Counted from the stretch's first letter, positions 11,801 through 22,249 are shown. The stretch: DNA of 64,000 bases from Babylonia areolata (GCF_041734735.1 NC_134878.1:51146881-51210880); one strand, 5' to 3'. Numbers and translations are program-made. Notes: generated from the letters alone by a model not told the origin.

Positions 11801-12567
11801 CGTTGACTCCCTTTGGGATTCCAGCTAGCTTGCTGACAAGTGCTGTTTTTACTGCAAAACCAACGCCAGCCTCACGTCGCTCTTCGCTTCCTCGTCCACT
11901 CCAGAAGAAGGTGTAACCAGATCCCCGTTCACAGAGCTCGCCTTCGCCTGCAAGCCGAGTCTCACTCAAGGCTGCGATGTCGATGTTGTATCTGGCGAGT
12001 TCGGATGCAACTAGTGCTGTTCTCCTTTGGGGTCTGTCCGCGTTATCTCTGTCCAGGAGAGTCCTTATGTTCCAAGCACCAATGGTGAGAGGAACGATCC
12101 TTGTTTTTTTCTTTTCTTTCTCTTTGTTTCGACCGCTGATGTAGGGTCCCCGCCAGCCGCGGTACGCTGGCCAGGGTGATATGGAGCAGGCAATTTTTAG
12201 GGCACCTTTTCTAGCCCCTTCCTCATGCCAGGGAGGTGAGCAGTGCATTCCTAAAGAGGGCTGCTCAGACGCTCAGACGGCTGCCGAGCTCTATCGCTGC
12301 TCCTGTCGACAAAGAACGACCCTATGGCCTGAGCCGCCTGCGTGCAGGTCTGCGGCTGCGACTGCCAGTGTACCCACACCTGTCGTTTCGTCGCTCGCCT
12401 GTCGCCACAGGACTTGGGGGTGATGAAATGATGAAGGATGAAAGGTCATTTTGGATGACTGATGACTTGCGCGATGAGTTTGTTTAAAGTGAAGAGGAGT
12501 TGCGCAACGTCAACCTCACTCTCTCGTCCGGGTCCACCAATTTCCAGTGGCAAGTGCATCCGTGCTC
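8808..12567 (-). mobile_element. Nearly full-length LINE (endonuclease-RT-C2H2), copy A
   Basis: A 3.76-kb non-LTR retrotransposon on the minus strand. It is flanked by a perfect 13-bp direct repeat (ACACAAAATATAT at 8795-8807 and 12568-12580), which fixes both ends. A single long reading frame covers 12248 down to 8898. The 3' end (left) is a short GGTGTGTGT-like simple tail rather than poly(A), as in several LINE groups that end in microsatellite-like tails. The intact duplication and few lesions indicate a recent insertion. The clade is uncertain: EN plus RT plus a C-terminal zinc finger, resembling the mollusc elements often annotated as craniofacial-development-protein-2-like. Confidence 0.92.
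8898..12248 (-). pseudogene. LINE A polyprotein: APE endonuclease, reverse transcriptase, zinc finger
   Basis: The N-terminal half is an exonuclease-III-like endonuclease that nicks target DNA, with TIGAWNIRTLL, SETRLAGEG, LGDFNARVG and the TDHRLVVSKL box. The middle is a reverse transcriptase with GKAPGSDSIPAEVYKDGG, VKQGCVLAPTLFSLMF and the catalytic FADD. The C-terminus ends in a C2H2 finger (CPNCQRTFRAQIGLFSHLRI followed by H). The frame is continuous over about 1,117 codons apart from two in-frame stops: TAA at 10917-10919 between the EN and RT parts, and TGA at 9432-9434, where copy B keeps CGA (Arg). So it is only just inactive. The start ATG at 12248 is the first in frame; the true start could be upstream. 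Confidence 0.9.
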
Positions 12568-12580
12568 ACACAAAATATAT

Positions 12581-13185
12581 ATATCAAAGAATAAGATACT
12601 AAGTATGATGTGCATATTAACAATAAAATATTCAATATTTAGTAATCATATATACCTAAGACATTTAGTAATACATTCATCTCAATCATGAAATGTAGTA
12701 CCCTGAAGTGGAAATATTTGAGTAAATAATCGCATGCAACAAAGACACATAAGTTGAACAGTACATGTAGATGGCAAAGCTCTTGTCAGCAACTGGAAAG
12801 GACAGACCCCCAAAACTTCAGCCTCAGTTGCCAAAGCATAAGTTATTGCTGCAATTTGAGTTATTGTGTGAAAGGAAAATGCAGCCAAATAGTTCAGTGC
12901 AGTGAATTTTGTGTTGCTGTTGAATGCATACTTACCTGTCAGTATGCCATTTTATAATTCGGTTATCACAGTGTTTTCCTCCCACTCAAAACACACAGAA
13001 ATTGACAAAATCCTAAACATATATTAAACTGAGAGCTCTGTTTTTGGTTGTATGTTTTAAATTTAATATAACTTTTGTTCTTTCTTATGAGCTGATCTGT
13101 GTATCTAACATGTTGCAGAAAGGGCTGCTCATGGCAGGGCATGCAAGACCTATTCATTGATCCAAAAAGGCCAGTATGAACAGGT
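12581..13185. other. AT-rich non-coding stretch
   Basis: No domain, splice-flanked coding segment or repeat boundary was found. A weak resemblance exists between 12600-12670 and 8690-8770 (both with ATATATA-C/T-CTAAGACAT), suggesting the LINE landed inside a locally repeated AT-rich sequence. Confidence 0.4.
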
Positions 13186-13189
13186 CAGG

Positions 13190-14555
13190 TAGCGAGCAGT
13201 ATGTTAGTGCTGATGCCAGGAAACCTGTGAGTGCCAAAAAAGATATTTTTTGGTGTGCATTTTCTTTCTTGTGAATCAAATGCCACCTTTTATTTCTTAT
13301 TTATTGTGGTTCTTCTACAATGAAATGCATGACTGGGTTCATGGATGGAAGAAAAAGCTAGAGAGCTGAAAGAAAACAGATTCATATATCTGTCATTTTT
13401 GCTAGCAACTTAAGTAATATTTGCTCCCTCTTGGGAACCTTTGTTGTGGAGTGCCCCATCAACCTACCCATTCTGTACAATGCTGTCAAGTTGCATTTGT
13501 TCAAAAATTTGCAGTTATTTTGCAGAAGCTGATCAGCCAAGACCACTGGTAACTTATTGTGGCTGTAACTTCAATATTTTTTCAAAAACAAAAATTTTGA
13601 AGAAGTCTCATCCACAACGTGCACCCTTATTTATGAGGAAATCGGGTATCATTCATTTTCTGCCAACTTTAGATGAAAGTTTTAAGATTGATTTTAATTT
13701 ATTTTGAAAGCTGACATTTCACTTAATACACACACAAAATTTCCTGGTCCTACTTGTGACAGTTACTGAAATATTCATCTTTGCAGCATGCTACCCCAAA
13801 CAGTCTCTTTTCCGCTGGTCAAATTGAAGATTTTTCAAAGTTTGAGACTCTGATACTTAAAATTCAGTAAATTATCCTGCCTGAAAAAAATTCAGTACAC
13901 TTTTTGTGATGTATTCTGCAAGATATTTTATTATGAAATGCAGCTGTCTGTTCTTTTCAGTGCTGTAGACCTTCAAAGTTGCTATTCTGTGCAGATTGGC
14001 ATGTCTTGATTTTCTATTTCCCCCTACTTTGACAGGCATATTTTCCGATTTCTTTGCTGCTGAAGTGTTATTTTTTTCTTGTGCAGTATGCTATTATCAT
14101 ATGTTTTTTAGAAGTATATGAGTTTTCATAACAGTATCATCATGGACAGTACAGTATGACTGTGAAAATATTAAGTACTAACAGCATGTACGCATCGTCA
14201 CATCTTTAAAATGGAATATCTTCAGAACCAATCAAGATATTCACTTACCTTTTTTTTTCTTTTTCTTATATTGTCTTGTTGTTTGCCAAAAATCACATTT
14301 CAGTCATTGTAATGAATATTTAAATTTTCACTGCCGCCACCTACTGTAGTTGATCACACTGAGAATGAATTATTCATTTAGCCGGAAGAGGTGGTGTTGT
14401 TTGATGCCTTTGATTGCGATTGCCTTAAGACTGAAAGAGCCTTTCAGCATTTTAGAACAGTGCTTGCCATTGCCTGAAAGAGCCTTTTAGCATTTTAGAA
14501 CAGTGCTTTTAGTATGTTTGTTCTGAAGGTCAGCATCCTGTTGAACTGTATACTT
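13190..14555. repeat. Unclassified interspersed repeat, copy 2, with a short tandem duplication
   Basis: Begins GTAGCGAGCAG and contains GGAAACCTGTGAGTGCC and CATGGATGGAAGAAAAAG in the same order as 476-700. Similarity is clear only over the first few hundred bases. Near its right end, about 14427-14512, a block containing AAAGAGCCTTT(C/T)AGCATT followed by TTAGAACAGTGCTT occurs twice in tandem. No coding content is recognised. Confidence 0.45.
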
Positions 14556-15412
14556 AGGTAGTGTAGACAGTTTTAGTGATCTGAATTACATCGAATGAGA
14601 CAGCTGGTAGTGATTTGCTTGCGGGTTTGTTGTTGAGAGTGCACAGCAACGTTTGGGATTTTGCTGGATTGGTGTAAGATCCTGTGCCCTTGCACCATTG
14701 GGCGATATTGTTGAGTTGTTTCAGGATAGCTGTAGTTCTTTCTTGAGCATCTTTTGAAGATTTGGAGAACAGGCCATTGTCTGCAAAAGTAAGAACACAA
14801 GCTACTGCATTGTTGCTTAAGTCTGAAAGGCCTTTTGTCTAGATGTTGTAGAAGACACGAGATAGCTGAGATCCTTATGGCAGTCCTATGGAAAGTTTAG
14901 AGGGTGCAGACATCCAGCCTCCGAGATGTAGGATGACGGTAGCAGCTCTATGAGGTATGCAAACTGGACTTAATTGGAAGCATCTTTCAGGTCAGTTGCA
15001 AGTGCTAATGTTTCTTCGTTTCTTCATGATCCTTCATATACCTCATATGCGAAAACAGTCGCGTTTTTCCATGTACACCTACCTTTCCTGCACCAACCTT
15101 GATTTGGAGGGAGAACATGCCTCTGTTCAAGATCCCAATTTCCTGGCTATTATGCGTTCTATTAGCATTCCAGCAATGTTTTGCATAGTTACAATGTGGT
15201 AGCTGCCTAGCTGACAGTGATCCTTCCCTAGTTTTGGTATGAGTTTTAAGAAGCTATGTGTCCAATCCTCTGGCACATTTTCGTTTTGGAAGCTCGAAAA
15301 GTTTTGCTTCTGTCATCTTCTGATAGCTGCTTGATATCCAAGTTGCAAACTTTGTCTGGGCCAGGAGCAGTATCTTTCTTGCATTTTGCTATTGCTTCAT
15401 TCAGATCATCAC
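14556..15412 (-). mobile_element. RNase H-type LINE, RT fragment
   Basis: On the minus strand this encodes pieces of a reverse transcriptase: LNEAIAKCKKDTAPGPDK near 15360-15410 (the conserved APGPD block) and a later part, QQYRPMVQGHRILHQSSK, that parallels the + strand copy near 38870-38900. It is frameshifted and lacks the RNase H part. It lies only about 190 bp upstream of the S4 exon, with an (AC)n tract at its upstream end. Confidence 0.75.
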
Positions 15413-15417
15413 AAACA

Positions 15418-15465
<48 letters not shown>

Positions 15466-15475
15466 CACACACAGA
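15413..15475 (+). repeat. (AC)n microsatellite
   Basis: About 60 bp of CA repeats with single interruptions (CATACAC near the start, CATGCAC near the end). Short ORFs through it (CVCVCVC, HTHTHTH) are artefacts of the repeat. Confidence 0.95.
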
Positions 15476-15599
15476 TCCTGTCCTGTAGGACTCTATGGTG
15501 TGTATCAGTCTGACCAATATGAAATGTTGAAGGATGTGAAAGGACTGTTCCACTGTCATAGGATACCCTCCCTTGCTGTCAAGACTGACTCATTCACAG

Positions 15600-15680
15600 T
15601 AACCACCAACAGCAGTGCCACTCAAGCCTTGCGGACATTCCGCGTGCTGAGAGCAGTCAAGACCATCTCAATTTTCCCAG
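15600..15680 (+). CDS. Voltage-gated sodium channel, exon with domain I S4 voltage sensor
   Basis: Encodes TTNSSATQALRTFRVLRAVK followed by TISIFPG, the domain I S4 voltage sensor with positive residues every third position (R-FR-LR-K). Sodium channels of insects, molluscs and vertebrates have ALRTFRVLRALKT at this point, so the family call is firm. The 3' end is fixed by CCCAG|GTAGGA at 15680/15681, splitting a Gly codon after its first base (phase 1), which joins perfectly to the next exon. The 5' end is less sure: TTCACAG at 15599 is a good acceptor and gives a phase-1 start, but AAG at 15583 (phase 0) is also possible. The S3-S4 loop is unlike that of standard channels. Domain I S1-S3 were not found upstream in this window. 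Confidence 0.85.
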
Positions 15681-16475
15681 GTAGGACACTTGCATGAAAT
15701 GCAAATTTACTATTGATATACAGTTTTCTTAGGCAGATAGGGAAACGTTACTCCAAGTGGGAGGTAAATAATTTGGAAATTTACTGCAGGTTTGGTATTC
15801 ATTTCCCTCAGGTGGTTTGCATATTTTATCAGGGGAGACATGTCTTTAGACAAAATGAAAATTTTCTCTAAATAAATGGGACATTGTTCCCAAGACTTGT
15901 ACATTTCGCAGATGAAGTGTATAGTTTCATAAGACAAGATGGATATTATTTCCCATGTGAGATGAACATTGTTTCTTGGTAAGATGGCCATATTTGCAAA
16001 ACGTCTGTATATTTTCCCAATTGAGCCAGACATATGTCCAAGCGAGATACAGATATTTCTCTTGCTTAACTGCGTGTTGCAGTGTGTAACGCACAGCTGT
16101 GTGCTGCTTCACTATTTCAACCACACAGTTCCCCACCTAATGTCCTCTTCTTTCTTTTTTTTGTAAACATTTTCAGTCTGTGTAACAATCCTGTCTTTTG
16201 GTTGTGTGTGTGTTTATGTGTGTGAATCATAAGGCAGCGATGATATCAGTAACATTTCTGGTTGAACTTTGCGCATACATATCTGCACGGGGTCAGGCCA
16301 CAGGAACAGCGGGATAAGCTCTGTTGTCCTTTCTGGCCTTAGGTTTCTGATTGAGATTTGCGTGCTGTCTCTCCTTTAAGATTGGATACCCAATGTTTTA
16401 CTGTGTCCTAGACACTGGCAGTTTTTCCACCCAGTGATGGGATTGTTGCTGACCATGTGGTCCGTGATGTTGCAG
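15681..16475 (+). other. Sodium channel intron between S4 and S5 exons
   Basis: 795 bp, GT-AG, phase 1. AT-rich with a short TG-rich stretch around 16200. No repeat family was recognised. Confidence 0.75.
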
Positions 16476-16697
16476 GTCTTAGGACGATCGTAAACGCCAT
16501 GCTGCGTGCTATCAAGATGCTGATGGAAGTGGTGCTACTGACCATTTTCTGTCTGCTGGTCTTCTCTCTGGTCTCCGTGCAGATCTACAGGGGCACCTTG
16601 CGCCAGAAGTGTGTGAAGGACCCATCCCAGCTCACACACCTTCAGCACCCCAATGAGCCTTTCCATGAATTCTACAACAGGATGCTCAGGGATCCCA
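16476..16697 (+). CDS. Voltage-gated sodium channel, exon with domain I S4-S5 linker, S5 and start of turret
   Basis: Starts after TTGCAG with the last two bases of the split Gly codon and reads LRTIVNAMLRAIKMLMEVVL, then TIFCLLVFSLVSVQIYRG and TLRQKCVKDPSQLTHLQHPN. The S4-S5 linker (LRTIVNAML) corresponds to the conserved LKTIVGAL of sodium channels. S5 is the hydrophobic run VVLLTIFCLLVFSLVSV. After S5 comes the extracellular turret with its conserved Cys (QKC). The donor CCCA|GTTAGA at 16697/16698 leaves phase 1. An earlier donor TGT|GTGAAG at 16612 would be phase 0 and would match the next exon better, but it would drop turret sequence that looks coding. Confidence 0.88.
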
Positions 16698-17727
16698 GTT
16701 AGAGTCCCTTTCTGCATTGGAGTTGATGAGTCATGGCGATGTTGTTGGGTGATAGCTATGCTGCGAGGGTGGGAAGATAGATGGTGAACATGTTCATGCC
16801 AATAAGGGTGCTAAATACTTGAATGATTGAAAAAAGCATGATGATTATGAATCTGATGTTTATCATGAATCAGTGGTGTAGTATTTGATGATAATCCCAA
16901 GGATGATAAAAAAATGCAGCAAGTGTGACAATGATAATGATACTGACAGTGATAATAATAATCATTAATAGTATCATCATCATCATTATAACAATGACAT
17001 TGACAGTTTTATTATATAACAATATTGTTGACAGTAGTAATAAGATTAACAATAAGAAATGATAACAAGATCATGATCTAGATGATGACGGTGATACTGA
17101 TATCCAGTTATCAGAGTGACCTGATCATTGTCACATTATCATCATCACCTGTATCTTGTGTTACGATATCATACCATTTAGCCTTCAATTATTGATTACC
17201 ATTCCCACATCTGTCTCTTTCTCTTTCACACACACACCTCCAATCCCCCCTCTCTTCTACAAACACTCACAAACTCATATACACACTGAAGATAGCTGAC
17301 AGTGCATTTTCAGTGCAGCTTTAGAAGTGCATGCCAAAGGGACTGACGACATGGCATAATGCAGGGTTTCGTCTGAAAATTCTAAAGCTGTGATACATTT
17401 CCTAGATCAAGGAAAATCAATACGACATTTGGTCATCTTTTAGACAAAGTGTCCAGAGGCCAAAAAAGAAAATTGTTCCATTTCCTTTCTTTTTTTCAGT
17501 TACACTTTAATTGGAAAACAACAACAGTGATGCGGTTTATCAGTGGCATGTTTTACCAAACTGAAATAAATGAAATATCCCTTTTCGAAGTGATATCTTG
17601 TGAGTTGAGAGTTGGATATGAAACTTTAATAAAAAGAATATTTTACTAGCTGTAGTAGTTGATATGGACATGACTTTACACTGTGGTCCAGGCTAATGTG
17701 CACAGGTGACTGTTCTCTTGGTCCCAG
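16698..17727 (+). other. Sodium channel intron with GAT/ATC-rich simple sequence
   Basis: Contains an irregular GAT/ATT-rich block about 16830-17140 and a CA/CT-rich patch about 17215-17285. A small missing turret exon (starting in phase 1 and ending in phase 0) may be hidden here, because the flanking exons do not match in phase; I could not identify it. Confidence 0.5.
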
Positions 17728-17819
17728 TGTGTGACTATGAAAAAGTCTTCCGACTTTGACTTCCTCCAGTCCAAATCTGTCAGAAATGGAAAGTCCTGTT
17801 TGTTCTCTCTACCCATCCT
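17728..17819 (+). CDS. Voltage-gated sodium channel, turret exon of domain I (S5-pore loop)
   Basis: Reads KKSSDFDFLQSKSVRNGKSC and LFSLPI, ending with two bases of a Leu codon. The spacing F-x-F-L then about nine residues then a Cys copies the SHFYFLEGQNDALLCG-type turret segment of sodium channels. The donor CCT|GTGAGT at 17819/17820 is a perfect consensus in phase 2, and the next exon starts in phase 2 (CT|G = Leu), which strongly supports it. The 5' boundary is uncertain: CCCAG at 17727 (phase 0) or AAAAG at 17745 (phase 0); neither fits the phase-1 end of the upstream exon. The donor is exactly duplicated 19 bp downstream (see separate entry). Confidence 0.65.
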
Positions 17820-17853
17820 GTGAGTGTAAGAAAATCCTGTGAGTGTAAGAAAA
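17816..17853 (+). repeat. Exact 19-bp tandem duplication carrying a splice donor
   Basis: TCCTGTGAGTGTAAGAAAA occurs twice head to tail, at 17816-17834 and 17835-17853. Each copy contains the consensus donor TGTGAGTG. Using the second donor would add 19 bases beginning with G TGA, i.e. an in-frame stop, so the first is the functional site. Confidence 0.95.
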
Positions 17854-18588
17854 TACACTGCCCTGACAACAACTTCAGTTTTTTTCTTCGGCGGCATTGC
17901 TGTTCAGAAGACCATCAGAGTTAGTTCCTTTGAAGCCGCTGTCACAGTGCCAAAGTAAACATTGTCAGAATGGGCTGTAAGCTGCATACATACATATGAA
18001 TAAATGCTCATAATAATAATGATGATAATAATAATACTGGTTTGAAATCTTTCCAGGGGTATTTAAGTCCTTAAAAGCAGGTACTTTGATGATGTTGATC
18101 ATGAGCATTGGATGACATGTCTGACTTGGCAAAAAATCGTTAGGACTAGGAGCCGATTTGATTGAAAACATGTCGAGAGCTATCAGTCCAACGTCTGGTG
18201 TCAGATGCTCAGATGAATCCCTGCATACGTTGATGTCAGACAACTCAGTATGATTTGAATTTAGAAGTATATGCCAAAAAGACTAACGCAGGGCAACCTT
18301 CTCAAACGGAGCGAAATGTTTGTGAAGCACATTACGGTGTAATTACAATGTGTGCATGAAAATGAAGTTGGTACGGTCACACAGTAATGTCAATACTATG
18401 TTACATAAACTCTGCCACACACCATACCTCTCCCCAAGCACACACACAACTTTTTGTTTGTATTTGTCTGTCTCTTTATGTCGCATGCATGGACACACAT
18501 ACGCGCACACACACATACATGCAGGTAATCTATTGAACAACAGCAGTCGTTTTGTGTATGTATTCATGCGTCAGAGGAAAACTGACAA

Positions 18589-18870
18589 ATAAATTTTCTC
18601 CGGAAGTACTTTGTCTTTTGACACCAAATTTAACATGAAAATAGAAAAAGTCTTTTTTCCACACATTCGAACGACAATGCACCCCTGAGAGGGCAATAAA
18701 AATAGTAAAGAAGTAAAAAAAATGTTTCCACAGTCATGTGTTGTTACATTTTTAGTTCTTTTTCACAAAACTTAGCACTTTTATCTGGCATATTGACACA
18801 TCATCAATAGCAGTCAATGTATCATATTCAGTTCAAACAGAAACTTAAGAATTTAGCTTGGAAGTTACAT
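18589..18870 (+). repeat. Old diverged copy of the hairpin-ended GACTCACTT repeat family
   Basis: Contains TTTTGACACCAAATTTAACA and, downstream, a TTATCTGGCATATTGACACA block followed by GCAGTCAATGT and TTCAAACAGAAACTT. These are in the same order as in the well-preserved copy at 52140-52420. Termini are not recognisable. The 17854-18588 stretch upstream holds only simple AT- and CA-rich sequence. Confidence 0.6.
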
Positions 18871-19890
18871 TGATGCATACATCTTCAAAAAGCAGCAAAA
18901 TAGTACCTAATCAAAAAAATTTAGATTTGAAAATATGTGTCAAGGAAAGATTGTTGTGTTTTGTACTCAGTGTGAAGCTCTTGCACAACATACATTCATG
19001 TAAGTGGTCATGTTGGTAAAAGTAGCGTCTTCAGAGACTTCTTTTTGTGCATATGATTTTCACCATGCTGTTCATATAGATAATTTGTGAAAACTATTAA
19101 TGAAAGGAGGCTGCCAAGTTTCATTTAGAAAATGATAAATGATTTATGCAAAAACCATCTCTTACTGCATAATGCCCACAAACGACCATTCTAAATCAGT
19201 AGATCTTGCATTTTGCCGAATCATCAGTCTGGACAGTTGAACTGAACTTGTGCTACACATGAGTGTGAAACAAAAATTCCCGGTGTCAGATACAGTTCAA
19301 GACAAAGGCAGCAATCATTTGGAGGGAAACAGTCATAATTTTTTTAAAGATGAGTGTTTCATGACATTCGTCCTGAAGATATAATGATAAGAGAGGTTTG
19401 ATCAGGCTTGGATACAATCAGTCACTTTACGAGTGAACATGAACAGAGAAAACTACAGGAACAATAGAATCGCAGTTTAGTTTATACAATAGAGCAGTGA
19501 CATCAGTGCTGTAATGTCAATTATTCCATTCCTGAAAATCTTTTCTGCTTAAGAAGGCAAAATGTGTTTGATGGTGATGGCCGTCATGCAGGAAACGTGA
19601 CCTTTGACAGCATGGTTTTTGTGCTGTGATCCATTATGACTTGAGCCAGGGAAATACATTTATTGAAACAGTGACTTATTTTTTAAAAAGTTTGTCACAT
19701 TGCTTTGTTCAGCAAACTCAATGCAGAACAACAGTTTAAAAAAACTTGTTCAAAGAATTTAAGTTTAGGGTAACAATGCTCGAAGACGACTGTTATGGTC
19801 ATCCAGTAATCGTCGTTACTCCAGAGATGGTTACCCCGGTAGGTCAGTGATCGAGTAGAATATAAGAATTGCCAACAATGAAACCAAACC
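18871..19890 (+). other. Sodium channel intron, no recognised content
   Basis: AT-rich sequence with scattered short ORFs and no coding, repeat-boundary or RNA signal visible. Confidence 0.6.
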
Positions 19891-20760
19891 AGCCGCCGTG
19901 GCGAAGTGGTTAGCGTCGCGGACTGACGGCTGGGAGGACGCGGGTTCGAATCCCAGCGGAGGTGGGTTTTTCGGCCCGTGGCCGGCTCCTACCCAGAGTT
20001 GAGTGTGCTGTGGGCTTAAATGGGGAGACTGGGACCACACAGTCGAGTGTCATCCACTTCAAGGATGCGTCTTTGGGTGTGTTGCTCTAATTACCTGACC
20101 AACACTGCAAGTGCCTGTATCTCTCGGGCCTGGTTAATGCCGGGATATCATTATGACAGGAAGCGTAGAGTACAGCCTTGTCACGCAGTCCCAAACCAAA
20201 AAATGGACCTCCATAGCAACATCGTCATCATCATCGTCATCCTCCTCCTCCTTCATCGTCATCAATATAAACAAAATAGTCTCAAAGTCTGTGGCCTTTC
20301 ATGCCCTGCTCTCATGGTGACCTCAGTTTCGATACCCCTCCACTTCCGTGCTTGGGGTGAGTCCTGTCAATGTCGTCAGTGTCGGCAGATTCATGGGGGG
20401 CTGTTGTTTGAGGGACGTGGTGGCGGTCTTCACTCTGGGAGGGACGCTCACTCAGTCTGGCTCCGCGACTAAGCCATTATTGTCGTTAGTAGGGGGCTTA
20501 GTAGGTGGTGTCCTAAGTACGTTAAAACAGAAAAGGCACCACTGAACACCACCGAAGTGACTCAGCAGCAGTGCAGGGTCTCTTCTGGTGTGTGGCCTCC
20601 TCGCGACCTAACATCGATGGTTCCCTGTGGACTGCCGACGCTGGAACTGCGAAGGACGAACCCGGGTGTGGCCGTGTATGGGGGAATCTAAATGAGCGGC
20701 GTGGGAGTAATGCCACTGAAACGGTGCAGATAATGGGGCAGCAAAAAAAACAAAAAACAA
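19891..20760 (+). mobile_element. tRNA-derived SINE family 1, long copy
   Basis: The head is tRNA-like: box A region GTGGCGAAGTGGTTAGCG at 19898-19915 and box B GGTTCGAATCC at 19943-19953. A conserved body follows (TTTTTCGGCCCGTGGCCGGC, then CTACCCAGAGTTGAGTGTGC), and later an ATCGTCATCATCATCGTC stretch and an A-rich end near 20744. Other copies of the body appear at 21325-21505, 22250-22710 and 23726-24185. Without a cloverleaf acceptor stem or 3' end this is a SINE and not a tRNA gene. The long middle may be a second unit fused to the SINE. Confidence 0.75.
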
Positions 20761-21320
20761 TGAAACCAAAATTTTCATCGGGAAGTATCAGTATCGTTTT
20801 CCATGAATACGTTGTCATTAGGAACTGTTGTGCCCCTGAATCCCTCATAATTTAAAGGGATTTACTGGAGTACACACTTGCTCCAAAAATTTGACGGAGA
20901 AAGATCAAATATATTAATCACGTTTTGGACACTGCAACTAGAAACGAGACATAGGTGTATCAGTGTTATCCTGAAATCTCCAAACCCCCAACCCTTGCTT
21001 TTTGTGTTTTTTAATCCACCCTTTTAATCCTGAACAGGAAGGGAAAAAAAAGAACTTTCCTTCGTAAATTATTTTCACCCCAAAAAATCTCCAATAATCT
21101 TAAATGGAAGAATAGTTGCTGACATTTTTCTATCTGTTTTCACTGGGAGAAAATTTGATAACCTGTATTTAATGTGTTGCAGACAACTGGCATAATGGAA
21201 ATAACTACAATTTATGTGGCAACACGACGGGCTCTGGGTATATATATATATATATTTTCACTTTCATGCTCATCATATGTATATTTGTAAGTGTACAAGT
21301 GTGTACCGAGAAAGAATCAG
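20761..21320 (+). other. Sodium channel intron, no recognised content
   Basis: AT-rich, with a (TA)n patch at about 21238-21256. Nothing coding is seen. Confidence 0.6.
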
Positions 21321-21324
21321 TGTG

Positions 21325-21505
21325 TATAAATGGTTAGCAGACTTGACGACTGGGGGCGTGGGTTCAAGTCCCAGGAGAGGTGGGGGTGTTTTTTCGGCCT
21401 TTGGGCGGCTCCTACCCAGAGTGGAGTGTGCTATGGGCTCAAATAGGAAGTGACTATGGATGAGTCTTTTGGAGTCTTGCTTGAATTACTTGATCAGCAC
21501 TGAAA
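21325..21505 (+). mobile_element. tRNA-derived SINE family 1, truncated copy
   Basis: Box A-like TGGTTAGCAG at 21331 and box B-like GGTTCAAGTCC at 21361, then TTTTTTCGGCCTTTGGGCGG and CTACCCAGAGTGGAGTGTGC as in the copy at 19891. It ends where SINE family 2 starts. Confidence 0.75.
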
Positions 21506-21507
21506 GC

Positions 21508-21925
21508 TGTGGAGTGATGGCCTAGAGGTAACGCGTCCGCCTAGGAAGCGAGAGAATCTGAGCGCGCTGGTTCGAATCATGGCTCAGCCACCGATATTTT
21601 CTCCCCCTCCACTAGACCTTGAGTGGTGGTCTGGATGCTAGTCATTCGGATGAGACGATAAACCGAGGTCCCGTATGCAGCATGCACTTAGCGCACGTAA
21701 AAGAACCCACGGCAACAAAAGGGTTGTTCCTGGCAAAATTCTGTAGAAAAATCCACTGTGATAGGAGAAACAAATAAAACTGAACGCAGGAAAAAATACA
21801 AAAAAAATGGGTGGCGCTGTAGTGTAGCGATGCGCTCTCCCTGGGGAGAGCAGCCCGAATTTCACACAGAGAAATCTGTTGTGATAAAAAGAAATACAAA
21901 TACAAAAAATACCTGGTTGACACAT
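21508..21925 (+). mobile_element. tRNA-derived SINE family 2 (MetaSINE-like core)
   Basis: tRNA-like head with GTGATGGCCTAGAGGTAACG at about 21513 and box B GGTTCGAATCA at 21569-21579. The core is highly characteristic: GATGAGACGATAAACCGAGG, then CATGCACTTAGCGCACGTAA, AAGAACCCACGG and AGAAAAATCCAC. A second module from about 21810 (GTGGCGCTGTAGTGTAGCGA to AGAAATCTGTTGTGAT) may be a fused unit. From memory the core resembles the MetaSINE/CORE type widespread in molluscs; not checked. Confidence 0.75.
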
Positions 21926-21934
21926 ACTTTGAAA

Positions 21935-22075
21935 GTTTCAGTTTCAGTAGCTCAAGGAGGCGTCACTGCATTTGGACAAATCCATACACGCTACACCACA
22001 TCTGCCAAGCAGATGTGTGACCAGCAGCATAACCCAACACGCTTAGTCAGGCCTTGAGAAAAAAAGTAAATAAAT
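21935..22075 (+). mobile_element. SINE 3' module (AGTTTCAGTTTCAGTAGC)
   Basis: Begins AGTTTCAGTTTCAGTAGCTC, includes CTACACCACATCTGCCAAGC, and ends with a CTTGAGAAAAA A-rich tail. The same module occurs inverted at 40708-40835. This is the 3' part of a SINE without its tRNA head. Confidence 0.75.
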
Positions 22076-22249
22076 AATAGATAAATACATAAAAAAAAGA
22101 ACTACTACTACTAATAATAATTTGTATAAGGTGCAAAAACTTGATGAAGTCAACTATAAGCATACATAAATAAATAAATTATCTAAAAAATAAAATAAAA
22201 ATAATTTTAAAAAATATATAAAAAAGTAATGATAATAATAATAATGTCG

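Noticed and set aside
10917-12248. Plus-strand frames of 60-110 codons over the LINE
   Set aside because: Shadows of the minus-strand endonuclease frame.
8690-12670. Similarity between both flanks of LINE A (CTAAGACAT regions) as a long target duplication
   Set aside because: The real duplication is the perfect 13-bp ACACAAAATATAT; the wider resemblance is weak and AT-rich.
15246-15513. Frames rich in CVCVCV or HTHTHT
   Set aside because: Translation of the (AC)n microsatellite; the same applies near 40134, 42654, 43583 and 59230.
19891-19965. Possible tRNA gene (box A and box B present)
   Set aside because: No paired acceptor stem and a long conserved body follows; several truncated relatives nearby show it is a SINE head.
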